Below the pieces are notes generated by a model. It saw only the letters and a program-made list of their open reading frames with translations, was not told the origin of the DNA and made no database searches. From Cenococcum geophilum 1.58 (Eukaryota; Ascomycota; Dothideomycetes; Gloniales; Gloniaceae), in contig KV748229.1 of the NCBI GenBank assembly GCA_001692895.1, positions 867,112-931,111 on the forward strand: DNA of 64,000 nt. The letters run 5' to 3'. Shown in pieces: positions 12,306 to 23,943 of the stretch. Each line of letters begins with the position of its first letter. The first letter of the stretch is position 1. The translations under genes were made by a program, and so were the position numbers.

Positions 12306-12741
12306 TGTTGTGTGCTACCGAAGGTGTAGATGAGAGCGCCGTCGGGGAGATTTGCGATGAGACGCGTTCATCCGGGGTGTTGGAAATTATTCGAGGGCTG
12401 GATGGACTGCAGAAGCTTTGTGGTGTTTGTGAGAATGATTGAAAGCTGTAGAGCTGGGTAGAGAGGGTCGTGGTGAAGGGCGTGGTGGGTGGGGAGTCCA
12501 GGTGCGTGTTTGATGCAGAAGAGAGCGGAAGGCTTGAAGCTGGTCAGTGCGGACTTTGAGGTGCTCATCAAGCGAGCCGACGGAGAAGCTTCAACGAACG
12601 ACCGCGACGCAAGCCATATCGACTTCCCTCTCTTCCCATCGCCGGGAAGAAAATCCTGTGCGTATGATACTTATGTTTACATATCGACTAAAGATTCATC
12701 ACATCAAGACCAATTGCTGACTCACTGTGCCTAGCATCACA
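12306..12741. other. divergent promoter region between caf1 and ndufb3
   Basis: About 435 bp lie between two divergent start codons. The caf1 side is G/T-rich on the plus strand. A splice-acceptor-like TGCCTAG lies just before the NDUFB3 ATG, so a 5' UTR intron is possible. No other feature was recognised. Confidence 0.4.
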
Positions 12742-13057
12742 ATGGCACCACGCCCCTCCGTCACTGGTTTCGACCCTAAGAAGTTCGCCGCAGCAGGTGG
12801 TCATCCAAAGAATGATCCGTGGGCAAGAGCGTGAGTCTCTTTAATTACTTGGGGTTATTTCTACGGCGGGCTGAAGTGGAAATGCTGATGCCTACCGCAG
12901 AGAGGCATGGCGATATACCGGCCCTTTCACCCGCTTCAACCGATTCAAAGGCGCGTTCCCTGGTCTCGGCATAGCTACAGTGGCATTCGCGGGATATTTG
13001 GTGTATGAACAGATGTTCTTACAAGAAGAGCATGGTCATGGGGAGGAGCACCACTGA
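12742..13057 (+). CDS. ndufb3: NADH:ubiquinone oxidoreductase B12 subunit (NDUFB3-type)
   Basis: A small two-exon gene: 12742-12830 and 12901-13057 join across a 70-bp GTGAGT...CAG intron to 82 codons (81 aa). The protein begins MAPRPSVTGFDPKKFAAAG and contains NDPWARAEAWRYTGPFTRFN, the conserved W-x-R-x-E-x-W-R core of the B12 accessory subunit. A single membrane helix follows (FPGLGIATVAFAGYLVYE), then a His/Glu-rich tail ending HGEEHH. Length and layout match fungal B12 subunits. It is an accessory subunit in the membrane arm of respiratory complex I, in the inner mitochondrial membrane. Neither exon alone is long enough to stand out, so the gene is easily missed. Confidence 0.88.
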
Positions 13058-13547
13058 GGAACAGACCCACTAGAGGATATTTCGGCGCATCGGAGGCACG
13101 GGATTGGTTAGATATCATTGCTGCAATGGTTGTATATATGGGAAAAGTTATCAAGCAGTGAGAGGCTATTGGGGGAGGGAAGCTGATCACTAGATTTGGG
13201 CCCTCGTAAACTCTAGTAATGAACGAGAGGGCATGTATCATTGACCCCTAGCATAGCGGAATGATCGGTGTTTACGTCAGGTGCATTATCTCAGACAAAA
13301 TATCTTTTGAAGCGCCAAATATCCCGGCCGGCCGGCCGTCCCGAAAGACAAAATTGTTGTGAGCTCAAAGGTCTGGATTTGAGTCTATTCCCTACTTTTA
13401 TCACTTACAGTGCAGATAAAGACGACCGAGCAACATACACGCTTCATATAGATGAATAGGATACGGTGAGCGAACATCAATAATGATGCACATCTAACAT
13501 TTGAAATGCAGTGAAGATCAATTTCATTGGTATCAATGCAAGCCTCT
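13058..13547. other. convergent intergenic region
   Basis: About 490 bp hold the 3' sides of ndufb3 (plus) and rpf1 (minus). A CCGGCCGGCCGGCC self-complementary run lies at about 13323-13337. No coding feature is supported. Confidence 0.4.
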
Positions 13548-14801
13548 TTACATCTGGAACCTCGTCCGTACTTTCTCCATCCCCGCCTTCCATTCCCATT
13601 CCTGTCCACTTGTCCTCTGAATTCCCCTGTCGATTCTCCTTAGCTTCAAAGTAAATCTAGGGCCTAACTCCTGAAGGCCAGCTCTGATATCTTCAACACC
13701 CTTCACGACCTTCCCATCCGTCCCTACCACGCTCTTCTCAGTAGACCTCTTTTCTCTAAACACATACCGATGCCGGCGCAGGAAAATGTAATCACGCTGG
13801 TTATGTAACGTCACAACTTGTCTACCAGCGAGCTCTGGCTGGGGTGGGAACATTGTGCGGAAGAGATGTGCAGTCAGTAGACCTAACGGCGTGCGAAAGT
13901 TATTCAGAATGAGTTCTGGAAAATGGTTTGTTGGGTTGCCGTGGCCAGGTAACCTCCTGCCATCGACCCAATTGGAAATGGTAAAATGGAACATAGGACC
14001 CGATGGCAGGTGTACAATATCTAAACCCGCCGGCCGCTTTTGATCTTCCATAAGCACGATCAACGTCGTGTAGCCTCTATTTGAGGCAAATTTCGAGATC
14101 TCGCGGACGGAGAACTTGTGTCCATAATGATGTGCTGTACGGCGGATAAAGGTGCTGTTAGGAAATAATGAGGTAAGAAGCGAGCCTTCATTATAGAGGG
14201 TGCTGTTAATGGATGTCGTGATGAGAATTTTTGGTTCCGGGGGCGGTTTAAAGAGTGTAGGAAATTTGGAGAGTAGATATTCAGGACTGAGGTCGAGGTT
14301 AGTGCCTGTTGAAGTCGTTGGACTGGTTGCGCGATTAGTCGGAGTAGGTTGCAATTTGCGCTTCCGCATGGAGGATTTATCGTCAACATCGGATGCCTCA
14401 TCACTATCCTCATCTAACATGCTATCCGCATCGTCTTCCACTTCGTCCACTTTCTCGCCATTTATTGCGGCTGCATCTTCTATGTCATTATTCGTATCTG
14501 CTGTCTTCTGCCTCTTTATTCGGTCAACATCAACAGCAAGCCCCAACGCATCCCCTTCATCCCCACCAATACCATCCCAAGTTCTTTTCTGGTCGATGGT
14601 AATTGGCTTATTCCGGGCCTGTCTCTCTTCGCGCAGCCTAGGATCCTTCTCCTCTTCTCTTCTCCGACGAAACCTCTCATCCCTTTTGATGCTATCCCTG
14701 GCTTTCTTTTGCTTTATGTGAAAATCTCGCCGCTTCGCCTTATTTGCTGTCCTGAAGGGGAGCGCAGACTTGGAGGAAAGAAATGTTTTAGAGGAAGCCA
14801 T
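13548..14801 (-). CDS. rpf1: ribosome production factor 1 (Brix domain)
   Basis: A single uninterrupted frame of 417 aa. The N-terminal ~70 residues are strongly basic (KRRDFHIKQKKARDSIKRDE), as in nucleolar rRNA-binding proteins. A long acidic Asp/Glu/Ser linker follows, with a KRQK-type nuclear signal. The Brix/IMP4 domain begins at about residue 180 with PKILITTSINSTLY. Family landmarks are RRTAHHYGHKFSVREISKFA, HLPSGPMFHFTISNWVDG, NFRTPLG and LHNQRDYIFLRRHRYVF. The C-terminus ends EWEWKAGMEKVRTRFQM, close to other Rpf1 proteins. Rpf1 is needed for 27S pre-rRNA processing and assembly of the 60S ribosomal subunit in the nucleolus. Confidence 0.95.
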   Translation of the reverse strand: MASSKTFLSSKSALPFRTANKAKRRDFHIKQKKARDSIKRDERFRRRREEEKDPRLREERQARNKPITIDQKRTWDGIGGDEGDALGLAVDVDRIKRQKTADTNNDIEDAAAINGEKVDEVEDDADSMLDEDSDEASDVDDKSSMRKRKLQPTPTNRATSPTTSTGTNLDLSPEYLLSKFPTLFKPPPEPKILITTSINSTLYNEGSLLTSLFPNSTFIRRTAHHYGHKFSVREISKFASNRGYTTLIVLMEDQKRPAGLDIVHLPSGPMFHFTISNWVDGRRLPGHGNPTNHFPELILNNFRTPLGLLTAHLFRTMFPPQPELAGRQVVTLHNQRDYIFLRRHRYVFREKRSTEKSVVGTDGKVVKGVEDIRAGLQELGPRFTLKLRRIDRGIQRTSGQEWEWKAGMEKVRTRFQM

Positions 14802-15294
14802 ATTCTGTCTCGGAGATGAAGGCGATCACGATAATAGGCCGCTTAGTGGGCGGGATATGCAATTGGCGAGAGGAGAAGAAGCCAAACCCCCCAAACAGGA
14901 ACGGGTCGTGAACTTGATTGACGTAGCTGTCAGTAAATCATTTAAAGTAAAACCTGGAACTTGGCTGTTAAGGCTATGAGATTCCAGCCGTATTTCGTGC
15001 GCTCGAGATTTGTGTGTACAGAAAAGATATATAATTTCCTCAAGAAGGTAGGATAGCTCGTGCTAAATAGTTTGGCCCTTGGCCTCGCGGGCGGAAGCTA
15101 CGACGTTTCGATGTTTCATGGTAAGGCGTGGAAATAATTTTTGGAGTTGTCCGGAACTTTGTTCTGCCGAAGTTCTGGTGATCCGGTTTGAGAATTGAAA
15201 AAGTCACAGAAATCCCTCGGACAGTAATAGCTCCCACTCTACTAATTACTAACTCCTTCTCTTCCCCTCTCATCCAAGGGAGATATAGAGGTTT
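14802..15294. other. divergent intergenic region
   Basis: This lies between the rpf1 start (14801) and the glycyl-tRNA synthetase relic (from 15295). Short overlapping frames show no domains. It presumably holds the rpf1 promoter and the former promoter of the relic. Confidence 0.4.
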
Positions 15295-17861
15295 ATGCGC
15301 CAGCTTTGTAACCTGTTGCGCTTCAGTTGCACCAAGCAGTTTCCTCGCGTCCAGCGTAGCGTTGCTCTCCAAGTTCGAACCTTCAAATCAGCACATGCCT
15401 CATTTCAGCATGACGGCCCGTATAAAGAAGCCACCATGGCCTATGCCATGATGATGAAGAATGGTAGGCCCTTCGATAGAGCTTCTCTTGAGTATCTCAT
15501 GCGCAGGCGACTGTAAGACATCCAAAGACTTATTTCTGAGCGGGGTCTAATGACCGTAGCTTCTACACTCCCTCTTTCGAAATATATGGCGGTGTATCTG
15601 TAAGCTGTCTCACTATCGCCTTGTTCTTTTACTTCGCTAATAGTTTATGAAGGGTCTCTACGACTACGGACCTCCTGGAACCTCTCTTCAGGCCAATATA
15701 GTCGATACGTGGAGGAAACATTTTGTTCAAGAAGAGGATATTCTTGAAGGTATGTGGCATGCAGCTATAATTAGGAACGACAGCTAACAGTGTAAAGTGG
15801 ATTGCACAACGTTGACACCCTATGAAGTCCTTAAGACCAGTGGCCATGTAGACCAATTCTCCGACTGGTTATGCAAGGACCCTCAAACCGGAGAAATCTT
15901 CCGTGCTGACCACCTAGTTGAAGAGGGGCTCGAATCTCGATTAAAAATTAATATGGAAGCCTGGAGCCAACAACATGAAGGGGAGCATAGACCCGAAAAT
16001 GAAAAAGAAGAAGGCCAAGGCTGTTAAACTGGATAATGCTGTATTTCAGGAATACGAAAAGGTTCTCGCAAAGGTGGGGCTAACTCGGAATATTTCGCTA
16101 ATGTGGGCTAACTAATGCTAGATTGACAATTACAATAGCGAAGAACTCGGTGTCTTGATGAAGAAGTACGATATCAGAAGCCCCGCCACTGGCGGCAAAA
16201 TACTTTCGCCAGTTGTGTTTAATCTCATGTTTCAGACATCGACCGGACCATTGTCCAATAACCCTGCTTATTTAAGAGGCGAGACCGCTCAGAGTCAATT
16301 TTCGAACTTCCAAAAACTTTTTGATTTTAACAATGAGGCCATGCCCCCCCACCCAAATTGCATCTGCTTCAATTGGAAAATCCTTCCGAAATGAAATCGC
16401 CCCAAAATCGGGCCTGCTTCGAGTTCGTGAATTCCTTATGGCTGAGATTGAACATTTCGTGGACCCCGAGGGCGGAAAGAAGCACCACCGCTTCGCTGAG
16501 GTCAAGCATATTAAGCTAGATCTTCTGACTCGGGACGTCCAGCTTACTGGCAAGAGTCAGGTTCAGGTTCAGTCCACCCCGATTGGGAGGGCCGTTGAGA
16601 CCGGGATTGTTGACAACGAGACGCTCGGCTACTTTCTTGCATGAGTACAGCTCTTCCTTGAAAATTGGCGTAAATAAAACGAAGCTCCGATTTAGGCAGC
16701 ACATGCAGAACGAAATGGCGTATTATGCTACAGACTGCCGGGATGCGGAACTATTAACAAGCTATGGTTGGATAGAATGCGTTGGATGCGCTGATCGAAG
16801 TGCACAATTTATCAGTACACACTGAGCGAACAGGTGCTCCTTTACTGGTCAGGGAAGCACGCAAAGAACCGCTTCAGATCGAAGAATGGCAGGTCGATCT
16901 TGACCGGAAAAAATTCGGCCCAAAATTTAAGATAGAAAGACAGTTGAAGATGCAATTAAAGCCCTCACCGAGGACATGCGAGAAAAGCTTTCAACCAATT
17001 TAAAGAACAAAGGCAAAATTATCATTGATGTAAATGGTGTTGGTAATGGCAAAGTAGAACTAGACAAAGATCTCATCAATATCGAGAAGCGTACTAGGAT
17101 TGAAAACCGATGGGAATATATTCCCAACGTAATTGAATCTTCCTTCGCATTAGGCGTATTCTATGCGTAAGTCCTCTACTCCTGATATGCTGACGGAGCC
17201 CAAGATTGATTGAACATAACTTCTGGGTTCGCCCAGAGGATGAATCCCGTTGCGTAAGCTCAGTCCAGTCAGTATGCCAGTACAAAGCATTCTAATCCCA
17301 ATGCAGGTCATATCCTTCCCTCCAATCACCGCTCCAACAAGATACTCATTGTGCCGATCTCAACTCAAGAATGGTGGGCTCCTACTGTGCGAAGGCTTTC
17401 AAATAAGCCTCGCGCCCTCGGTATCTCTAGCCGTGTGGGCTACTCCGCCACGAGCATTGGCAGACGCTACGCACGCAATGACGAGCTCGGTACTCCATCC
17501 GGCTTCACCATAGATTTTCGTATGTATTCATAACGTTCCATATTGCGGAGAAAGACAGCTAATGCGTTACGGTTATAGAATCTCTCAAGGACAGCGCATT
17601 CACGTTAAGAGATCGTGACGTAAGTTCCATCATACGATTCTGATATAATGATGAGGAAACTGCTGACTTCCCGATGCCTTGCAGACGATGAAACAAGTAC
17701 GCGCAAGCGAAGAAGAGATTTGCAAGGCGATCCGGAATCTGACAGAGGGCACTGAGACGTGGCAGGATGTAGCAATGAGGTTATCAGCCTCTAAACGCCA
17801 GAAAGTGGATAAGATAAATCCGGCGTCTGAGCTTTGTATTATACATGTACCTTGTGGTTAG
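15295..17861 (+). pseudogene. grs1: glycyl-tRNA synthetase copy, broken by frameshifts and a stop
   Basis: The alpha2-type glycyl-tRNA synthetase can be followed almost end to end: [137 protein letters not shown] and GRRYARNDELGTP. It opens with an Arg-rich, mitochondrial-type leader at 15295 and keeps short introns with good splice sites. The frame changes near 15990, 16345, 16660, 16805, 16935 and 17348, and a TGA sits at 16642-16644 where the family has Arg. Class II motif 3 reads SSFALGVFYA and lacks the usual Gly-x-Gly-Arg. Neighbouring genes are intact, so this looks like real decay. A functional copy must exist elsewhere. Confidence 0.88.
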
Positions 17862-19697
17862 CCGCGCGTGTTGTTGGCTAAATGCGGCCCGATCCAACGT
17901 TTTGGAAATGTATTAGCAGTTGCCTGCTAGGCAATTTTGACCTTTTCATGATTGCCACGACCGATACTGACTCGTACCTCCCGAGAACATCACGTCGACA
18001 ATAGATCGCATGCATAGAAGGCGGTTGCTGTACTCCCCTTGGGCTTACAGGGCTCACCGGTCGCCGCTCAAATCGCTCAGTTTCCACTTCGCCCAAGGAC
18101 AAGCAACACGCAGCTGCTTCCTCCCGCTTCCCCAGCAAGCACTTTCCCTGTTCCTGATTGCCAACTTGTACGGACAAAACCCCAGCGATGGTGGTGTTCC
18201 TCGAGGGCAGCAGCAAGATGTCCGGTTCAAGCCGTGTTCAGGGCCCCGAGGAACGCCCCCGAGACACAAGATGCTCGGGCAGGCCCAGCAGTCTCCAAGC
18301 AACCCCCAACATCCCCCAACACCCCGGCACGGTCGAAGGGCCAATAAGGGCAGTTACCGCGCGCGGGACGAAAGCACGGGGGTGCCGGATTAGGCCAGCG
18401 TCCGAGCGCGGGTTGTTGACTGACAGCACTTGCACAGGCTGTGATAGGGTGCATGCCCCTGGGGTCGCGGATTTGCTGGGAATTCTGGAGACTGCGGGTG
18501 CTTCGGCTAGGCAGAATGGCCTGCAGCCATATGCTGCCCTGGTGGGCAACCCGCGATCCACGACAGTTTGCTACACGCCTAAGTCCGGGGTGTTTCTCCA
18601 GCTAACGAAGGCGAGGTGCGCATATCCCGCCATGTTCCCTTGGAACCAGCAGCCTTCCCTCCAGCCCGATCATGCATCATTTCACTGCTGCTGGCCGACG
18701 CATTGCGGCTTTTTATTGGGTTGGGCTCGACTGGCAAGGCCTGGCGGAGCGCAGGGACACTCGAGCGGGCTTGCTTGCATTTCGCCTGGCCTTGTGGCAC
18801 AACCCCTCTACTAACTGTCATCAAGGAGTCCAGGACGCTGCAGGCGTGCAGTTGTGCAGTTGTGCAGTACTTTTTGGGGCCTCGTCTCCTCTGATAGCGC
18901 ACGCTGGACATATTGCGCTTGACGTTACGGTGCAGAGTAGCCATCGCTTCTATCTATTTTGTCTAATCTACGCAAATTCCACTCGTATCTCGCATCTTCT
19001 GAATTCTCCTTCACGTGAATGTAATGGCATTGTCGCATTGTCGTGCTGGGTAGACTTGCTAGTTGCTGGTTGCTGATTACAGGTGCCTGGGTGTGTGGTT
19101 GGGGTTCTCCAAAACGCTGGGGGGGTTGTGCTTCTGGACTTGTGGGCTTGTGGGCTTCGGTGTTTTCTGTGCTTCTCTGCTTCTGGGCTTTCAGTGCTTC
19201 GTACTTCTGGTCTATTCTTGCATATCCATGCATTGCTCGCATTACTTGCATCTCCAATTTTCCATTCTGTCTGCCCCGTTGTGGCTGAATGATCAAGACT
19301 ATTGTTTGCTTAGTCTACAGCGAAGGCTGAACATTTCATCTCGTCCTCCGCTATATTTGTTTGCTTTCTACATCCACTGTGACTTTATCGAACTGTACTT
19401 TACTCCGGTTCTCGGAGAGGAAGAGATATTTACCTAGCCGGCATACGAGACATACCCACCTACCCATCTTCCTACCTACCCATACCTCCCTGAGTCAGGT
19501 GCAGAAAGGGCGACCTGCAGCACTCATACTGCCTACTGCGTCACGCTATATTCTCAGCGCCATCTCTGGCTCCAAACGACTTACAAGTCTAATCATAGCT
19601 CCAAAATCTGTGGGTTACTATTTCGTCCTTCGTGATAATTTTATGAGGACAACGAGGGACGTTGAAACTAGTTGTACTGGCTCCCGGACCCGTGGCC
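17862..19697. other. long GC-rich intergenic region with overlapping chance frames
   Basis: From about 18000 to 18900 the sequence is GC-rich, so open frames exist in most phases on both strands (the longest is 18158-18814, plus). None has a domain, a signal peptide or a consistent exon pattern, and they contradict each other. From about 19050 to 19400 the plus strand is T/G-rich; from 19440 to 19560 it is C/T-rich with repeated CCTACC motifs, which fits a promoter and long 5' leader for the LaeA-like gene starting at 19698. Confidence 0.4.
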
Positions 19698-21387
19698 ATG
19701 GAGGAGGACCCGCCACCACCCGACAATCCGGCAGATGCTCGTACAGCCACACAGAAACGCGGAAGGGGAGACTCGGAGTCGTCGGGCACTTCCACATCGT
19801 CTATGTAAGACAATCGTTTCTCTTTCCCTCCAATTCTATCGAACTGTCCATCGTTGCCTTTTCTCCCCTACTTCTCAGCGCTATCTTCAAATTCACATGC
19901 ATTTACTTGGTATCCCACGGCACTAGTCTCGCACCGACACAAACCCGCACAGCGACCTATTACTTTCCATCTCCTCCATTCCCTGACCTCGTAAAGCATG
20001 CTAACATCCTATTCCTAGAATCTCAACCCGCACCCTACACTCCACCGATCTAACTACCGTCACTGAAAACTCCCGCACCTATCCAAATGCTTCATACTTC
20101 ATGCCCTGTGATGCTGCCGAGCAAACTCGCTTATCAGTTCTCCACCAAGTCTACCTTTCTGCACTTTCAGGTGCGCTCACAACCGCACCTATCACTGCTG
20201 CCGTTACCCGGATCTTGGATCTTGGCACTGGGCCTGGCGACTGGGCTGTTGGAATTGCCGACCGTTTTCCCTACGCAGATGTCGTGGGGATTGATTTGGC
20301 AGTGTGGGATGTCGAAGCCGTGGAATTGAGCGGGAGGGAGAGGAGTGGCACTTTAGGTACAGAAGTAGAGGAAAGGGGGGTGCGATGGGAAATTGACGAC
20401 TTGGATATATGGAGTATGGAAGGTGGAATAGATGAGTCTCAGGTAGGGATAGAGGCGCTAGAACTAAAAGCGAGCAAGAGAAACGGTCAAGAGCAACGTA
20501 TTATAAATACCACAGAGGACTCCTCAAAACACAAGAATGCAACCACAGCCGCCGCCGCGCGAAGCACAGGGAGCACTACCACCCAACACACCGACGGATC
20601 TTCTCAGCAAGCACCAAGCCTCTCCTTAAAAGGCAAACAAAAACAAGCCGTAGAAGCCTCCACTCCACCTCCACGTTTCGACCCACACACCCTCGAAAGT
20701 TTTGTAGAGCCCCCCATCGGCTGGAACTTCTCCGAGCCTTTCGATTTCATCCACCTTCGCGGTCTCAAAGGCGCCTTCGCAAACTGGCCCGCCGTCTACA
20801 AGGAAATCTACAAAAGCCTTGCTCCAGGCGGCTGGGTGGAAGTTGCAGACTACGAGATCGAAATCCACGAGCCCGACGACAGCCCAGCATCCGCCTCCTG
20901 TTCTACCACCGCAAAAGGGAAGTCTCGGAAAGTTCCTGCGAAAACATTCCCGAACTTAAGAGTGCTCTACAACGCGACCGTGCAAGCGGCTCGAACCTCT
21001 GGTAAAGCACTCGGAACCGCGCACATCACGACGTCCCTCCTCGAAGCAGCCGGCTTCACTGACGTCCGCACCACGCAGGTTAATGTCCCAATCGGAACCT
21101 GGCACGAAGACGAGAAGCAGAAAGCGATTGGCAAGATGTTTCTTGTATGCGTCATGGAAGGGCTAGAAGCAACATGCCTACGGCTACTAACAAGACATGG
21201 AGGCGAGGTCGGGGGTCCACCGTGGAGTGCGGCGCAGGTCAGAGAGGCATGCGACAAGGCGAAGCAGGAACTACTGGAGGTGGGGACAGTCCGTGAGGGC
21301 GGAGGGAAGAAAGGGCCTCTGGCGGGGGAAGGATGGTGTGCACAGTTCAAGTGGGCCGTAGGGCGACGAAGTCGGAGTGGGCGCTGA
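19698..21387 (+). CDS. LaeA-like SAM-dependent methyltransferase
   Basis: Two exons (19698-19804 and 20019-21387) join in phase to 492 codons (491 aa). The N-terminus is Pro/Ser-rich (MEEDPPPPDNPADAR), as in LaeA-type proteins, and leads into SRTYPNASYFMPCDAAEQTR. SAM-binding motif I is RILDLGTGPGDWAVGIADRF at about residues 100-119, followed by VVGIDLAVWD. A low-complexity Thr/Ser/Gln/Lys insert of ~70 residues (about 170-240) separates motif I from the second half. That half carries FDFIHLRGLKGAFANWPAVY and LAPGGWVEVADYEIEIHEPD, both typical of the family. LaeA acts in the nucleus with velvet proteins to control secondary metabolism. This could be LaeA itself or one of its many paralogs, and the unusual start and insert favour a paralog. 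Confidence 0.8.
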
Positions 21388-23943
21388 CAGCGGGGTTGGT
21401 AGAAGCGGAGACGATTAAGCGGTGGGACCTCCCGGATGCGCTAATTAGCTGCTACTCTCAACAGCCCTTGAAGCGGTGAAAGAGATGCATTTGGAGGTTG
21501 CTTCTCCCTCTCGCACTTTTTTACATCCAGTGCCGTGTGGAGATGCGGGCCTGAGCGGTCTGTATTATGCGAGAGGGTGCATGAGGTGCGGGACTGCTTG
21601 CCTCAAAGGACAGAGTGTACATGATTAATGCATTGAACGATTACATATGTATGATAGGTAAAGGGGGGCCTTAAAAGACTCTACGAAAAGGAGGGTGGGA
21701 CAGCATTGTGCTTTCGCAAGTTCAGGAATGCTTTTTGTCATCTATGGTCTGATCTAAAATCCCATGTACTTTCTGAACAGGGTTTTGCCGCGAAGTTACT
21801 CTGCAGTCCGCTTAGGATATGCAGACTCGGCAAATGGTTGTTATAATACAAGGAAATGATGCCAGCCAGGATATGTCGAGATGAGATGCAGTACATTACA
21901 CTTGCTACAACCTCCCAGCTCAGAATCCAGCTAAACATTTGTGAACACTTCTTAACCAAACTTCGAACCCAGATACCGGTACTCGAAACTATTCAGAATA
22001 TACTTTCAACAACGGACCTCCTTACGAAACCCCATATTCAGGATCTGGCTATCCAATCTCTAGCAACCATCCCAGACAAAGACGATTGTCTAGTTTCTAC
22101 CTTCATCTCCACCCCAGTGTCTCTGAATGCCCCACTCTCTTAAACAGCCATTTATTCATTCCTGTTGAGTATGTCCTTCCTCTGATAGAGGTCATCCAAC
22201 GCATATCGCAGCTTATCATAACAGTGCTAATATTCCGCAATAGGAAAGAGTATTAGTACATTTCCTCCATACACTCGTTCTAGTCCACCACCGTTAATAG
22301 AGATATACAGAGACAAAATTGCTAGGCAGAATACCTTTGGGAAGCTAGAACAAATTCTGAGTGTAATTTTCTCTGGAGTTGCATTTATTTAAGTATGTTT
22401 GTGAACAAGCCGTTCTGCTAGTCATCTAATTAAAATCTAGGAAGGAGATGAAATTACCAAGTGCGTTGTGTCCAACAGACGGTGCCTCCCGCTATCCAGC
22501 TCTGCTAAATTACGCATGACATTGAGACCGTCGTAGCTCTTCCAATTAGATGTTTCGTTGGACAGTTATGGATGATAAATTACGGTATTAAGTAGGGTTG
22601 TAATTAACTCGGCAAAATGTAACTTGTTCGCATGTGGTGCTCTGTGGTCTGCGGTGACACTCAAAGAAACCCTATAAAAGGGTTGTCAGCATGTATATTT
22701 CTCCATTAACTAGGGTAATATTCAGCGAGTATCCTGACATTTATATCATCGGTGGTCCCTTGCTGAGGCGGTTTCCTTTCTGAGATATTACTGCTGTAGT
22801 GGGGCGCAAGGTGAACTCATCTACAAGAGCAAGGAGTGCTCAGTCAGCCATTCGCCGGCACATTGATCTTTGGCCTGCGCATACCCTAGTCTGCATTATT
22901 ACAAGGGTTTGTGATGATCCTAGTTAAGAAAAAGATTATCAAAGCAGGATGAGCCACTGGCTTCCGAGAAGACTGTGTTGGAGTGGGTGGATGTGCCTCG
23001 CTTGATTCATCTCTTTCACCAGTACCAACTGGTCGAATCAAATCAGAACAGCTCCAAATAATTGAAAGCGTTTAACTCACTACTGGATTGATGTTTGTTA
23101 TTGGCGTTGATAAGGCAGGATTAAGGTTTCTCGATTCGATCCCATTGGTGGTGTGTCTCCGATCGTGATCAACCAAGCGCTGCGAAGCGTCTTTGGCTTT
23201 CGAGGCTTATCTCTTCACCAATCAAGCTTAACTCTTGGGTCGGATCACCACGGGTATCACCTAAATGCGGGCGTGCGGGGTTGCAAGGCTGTGATCATGT
23301 AAGCGAAATTAAGGTGAAATTGATTGGTTGCAGCCCCTGAGGCCGACGCGGCCGACACCACGTTTTAACGAAAACTGTTCCTTCTGGTGTGACTTAAGAG
23401 CCTGCATGCACTCAATACAGCTCCGTGCTGATAACACGAGGTGAGTGGCACTTTGTAAATCCAGCCTCCTACTCGTCGCTTTTGAGCTATGGCGTTGCCT
23501 CAGGGCCCTCCCGTTGGTAAAGCGATGGACGCCCCTATGTTTCCTGACTCACGGCCAGCTTGGCCAACCAAGCTTCTGGTTTTTACCGCTGACCGAGAGA
23601 CTGAAAATCCAGGTACGCGAAACAGTGATTATCCATTGGCCCTGGGGACCAATGTGCACGTGCCGTAGGGATGGCTCTCGGAACTTCGCTGTCACAATGC
23701 GGGTTCCTCTACAATGCATGTTCTCACGATGCAAGCCGACCTTTTCAGCCTACATTATCACACCAAACTCGACTCAAAAGGCACCAGCTGAGCACGGGCT
23801 TTCCACATCCTCTGCAACATGACATCCAGGCACTTCTATGCAGTGTGGCCGTTATCACCCTCAAAAATGGAGATCCAAACCAGCCTTCTCTGCGAAGAAA
23901 CAATATTCTCGTTTTTCTTCATTCATTTACCGTTGCCTCGGCC
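21388..23943. other. long intergenic region without a supported gene
   Basis: About 2.5 kb of fairly AT-rich sequence. A 95-codon frame at 21856-22143 and frames at 23445-23943 have no recognisable domain, and those at 23671-23943 merely extend upstream of the signal-peptide Met at 23944. I looked for tRNA-like B-box sequences and found none convincing. Confidence 0.4.

Noticed and set aside
18158-18814. 218-codon plus-strand frame
   Set aside because: It overlaps equally long frames on the other strand in GC-rich DNA, with no domain and an atypical composition.
23671-23943. Longer start for the propeller gene at 23671
   Set aside because: The signal peptide begins at the Met at 23944; the upstream part reads like untranslated sequence.
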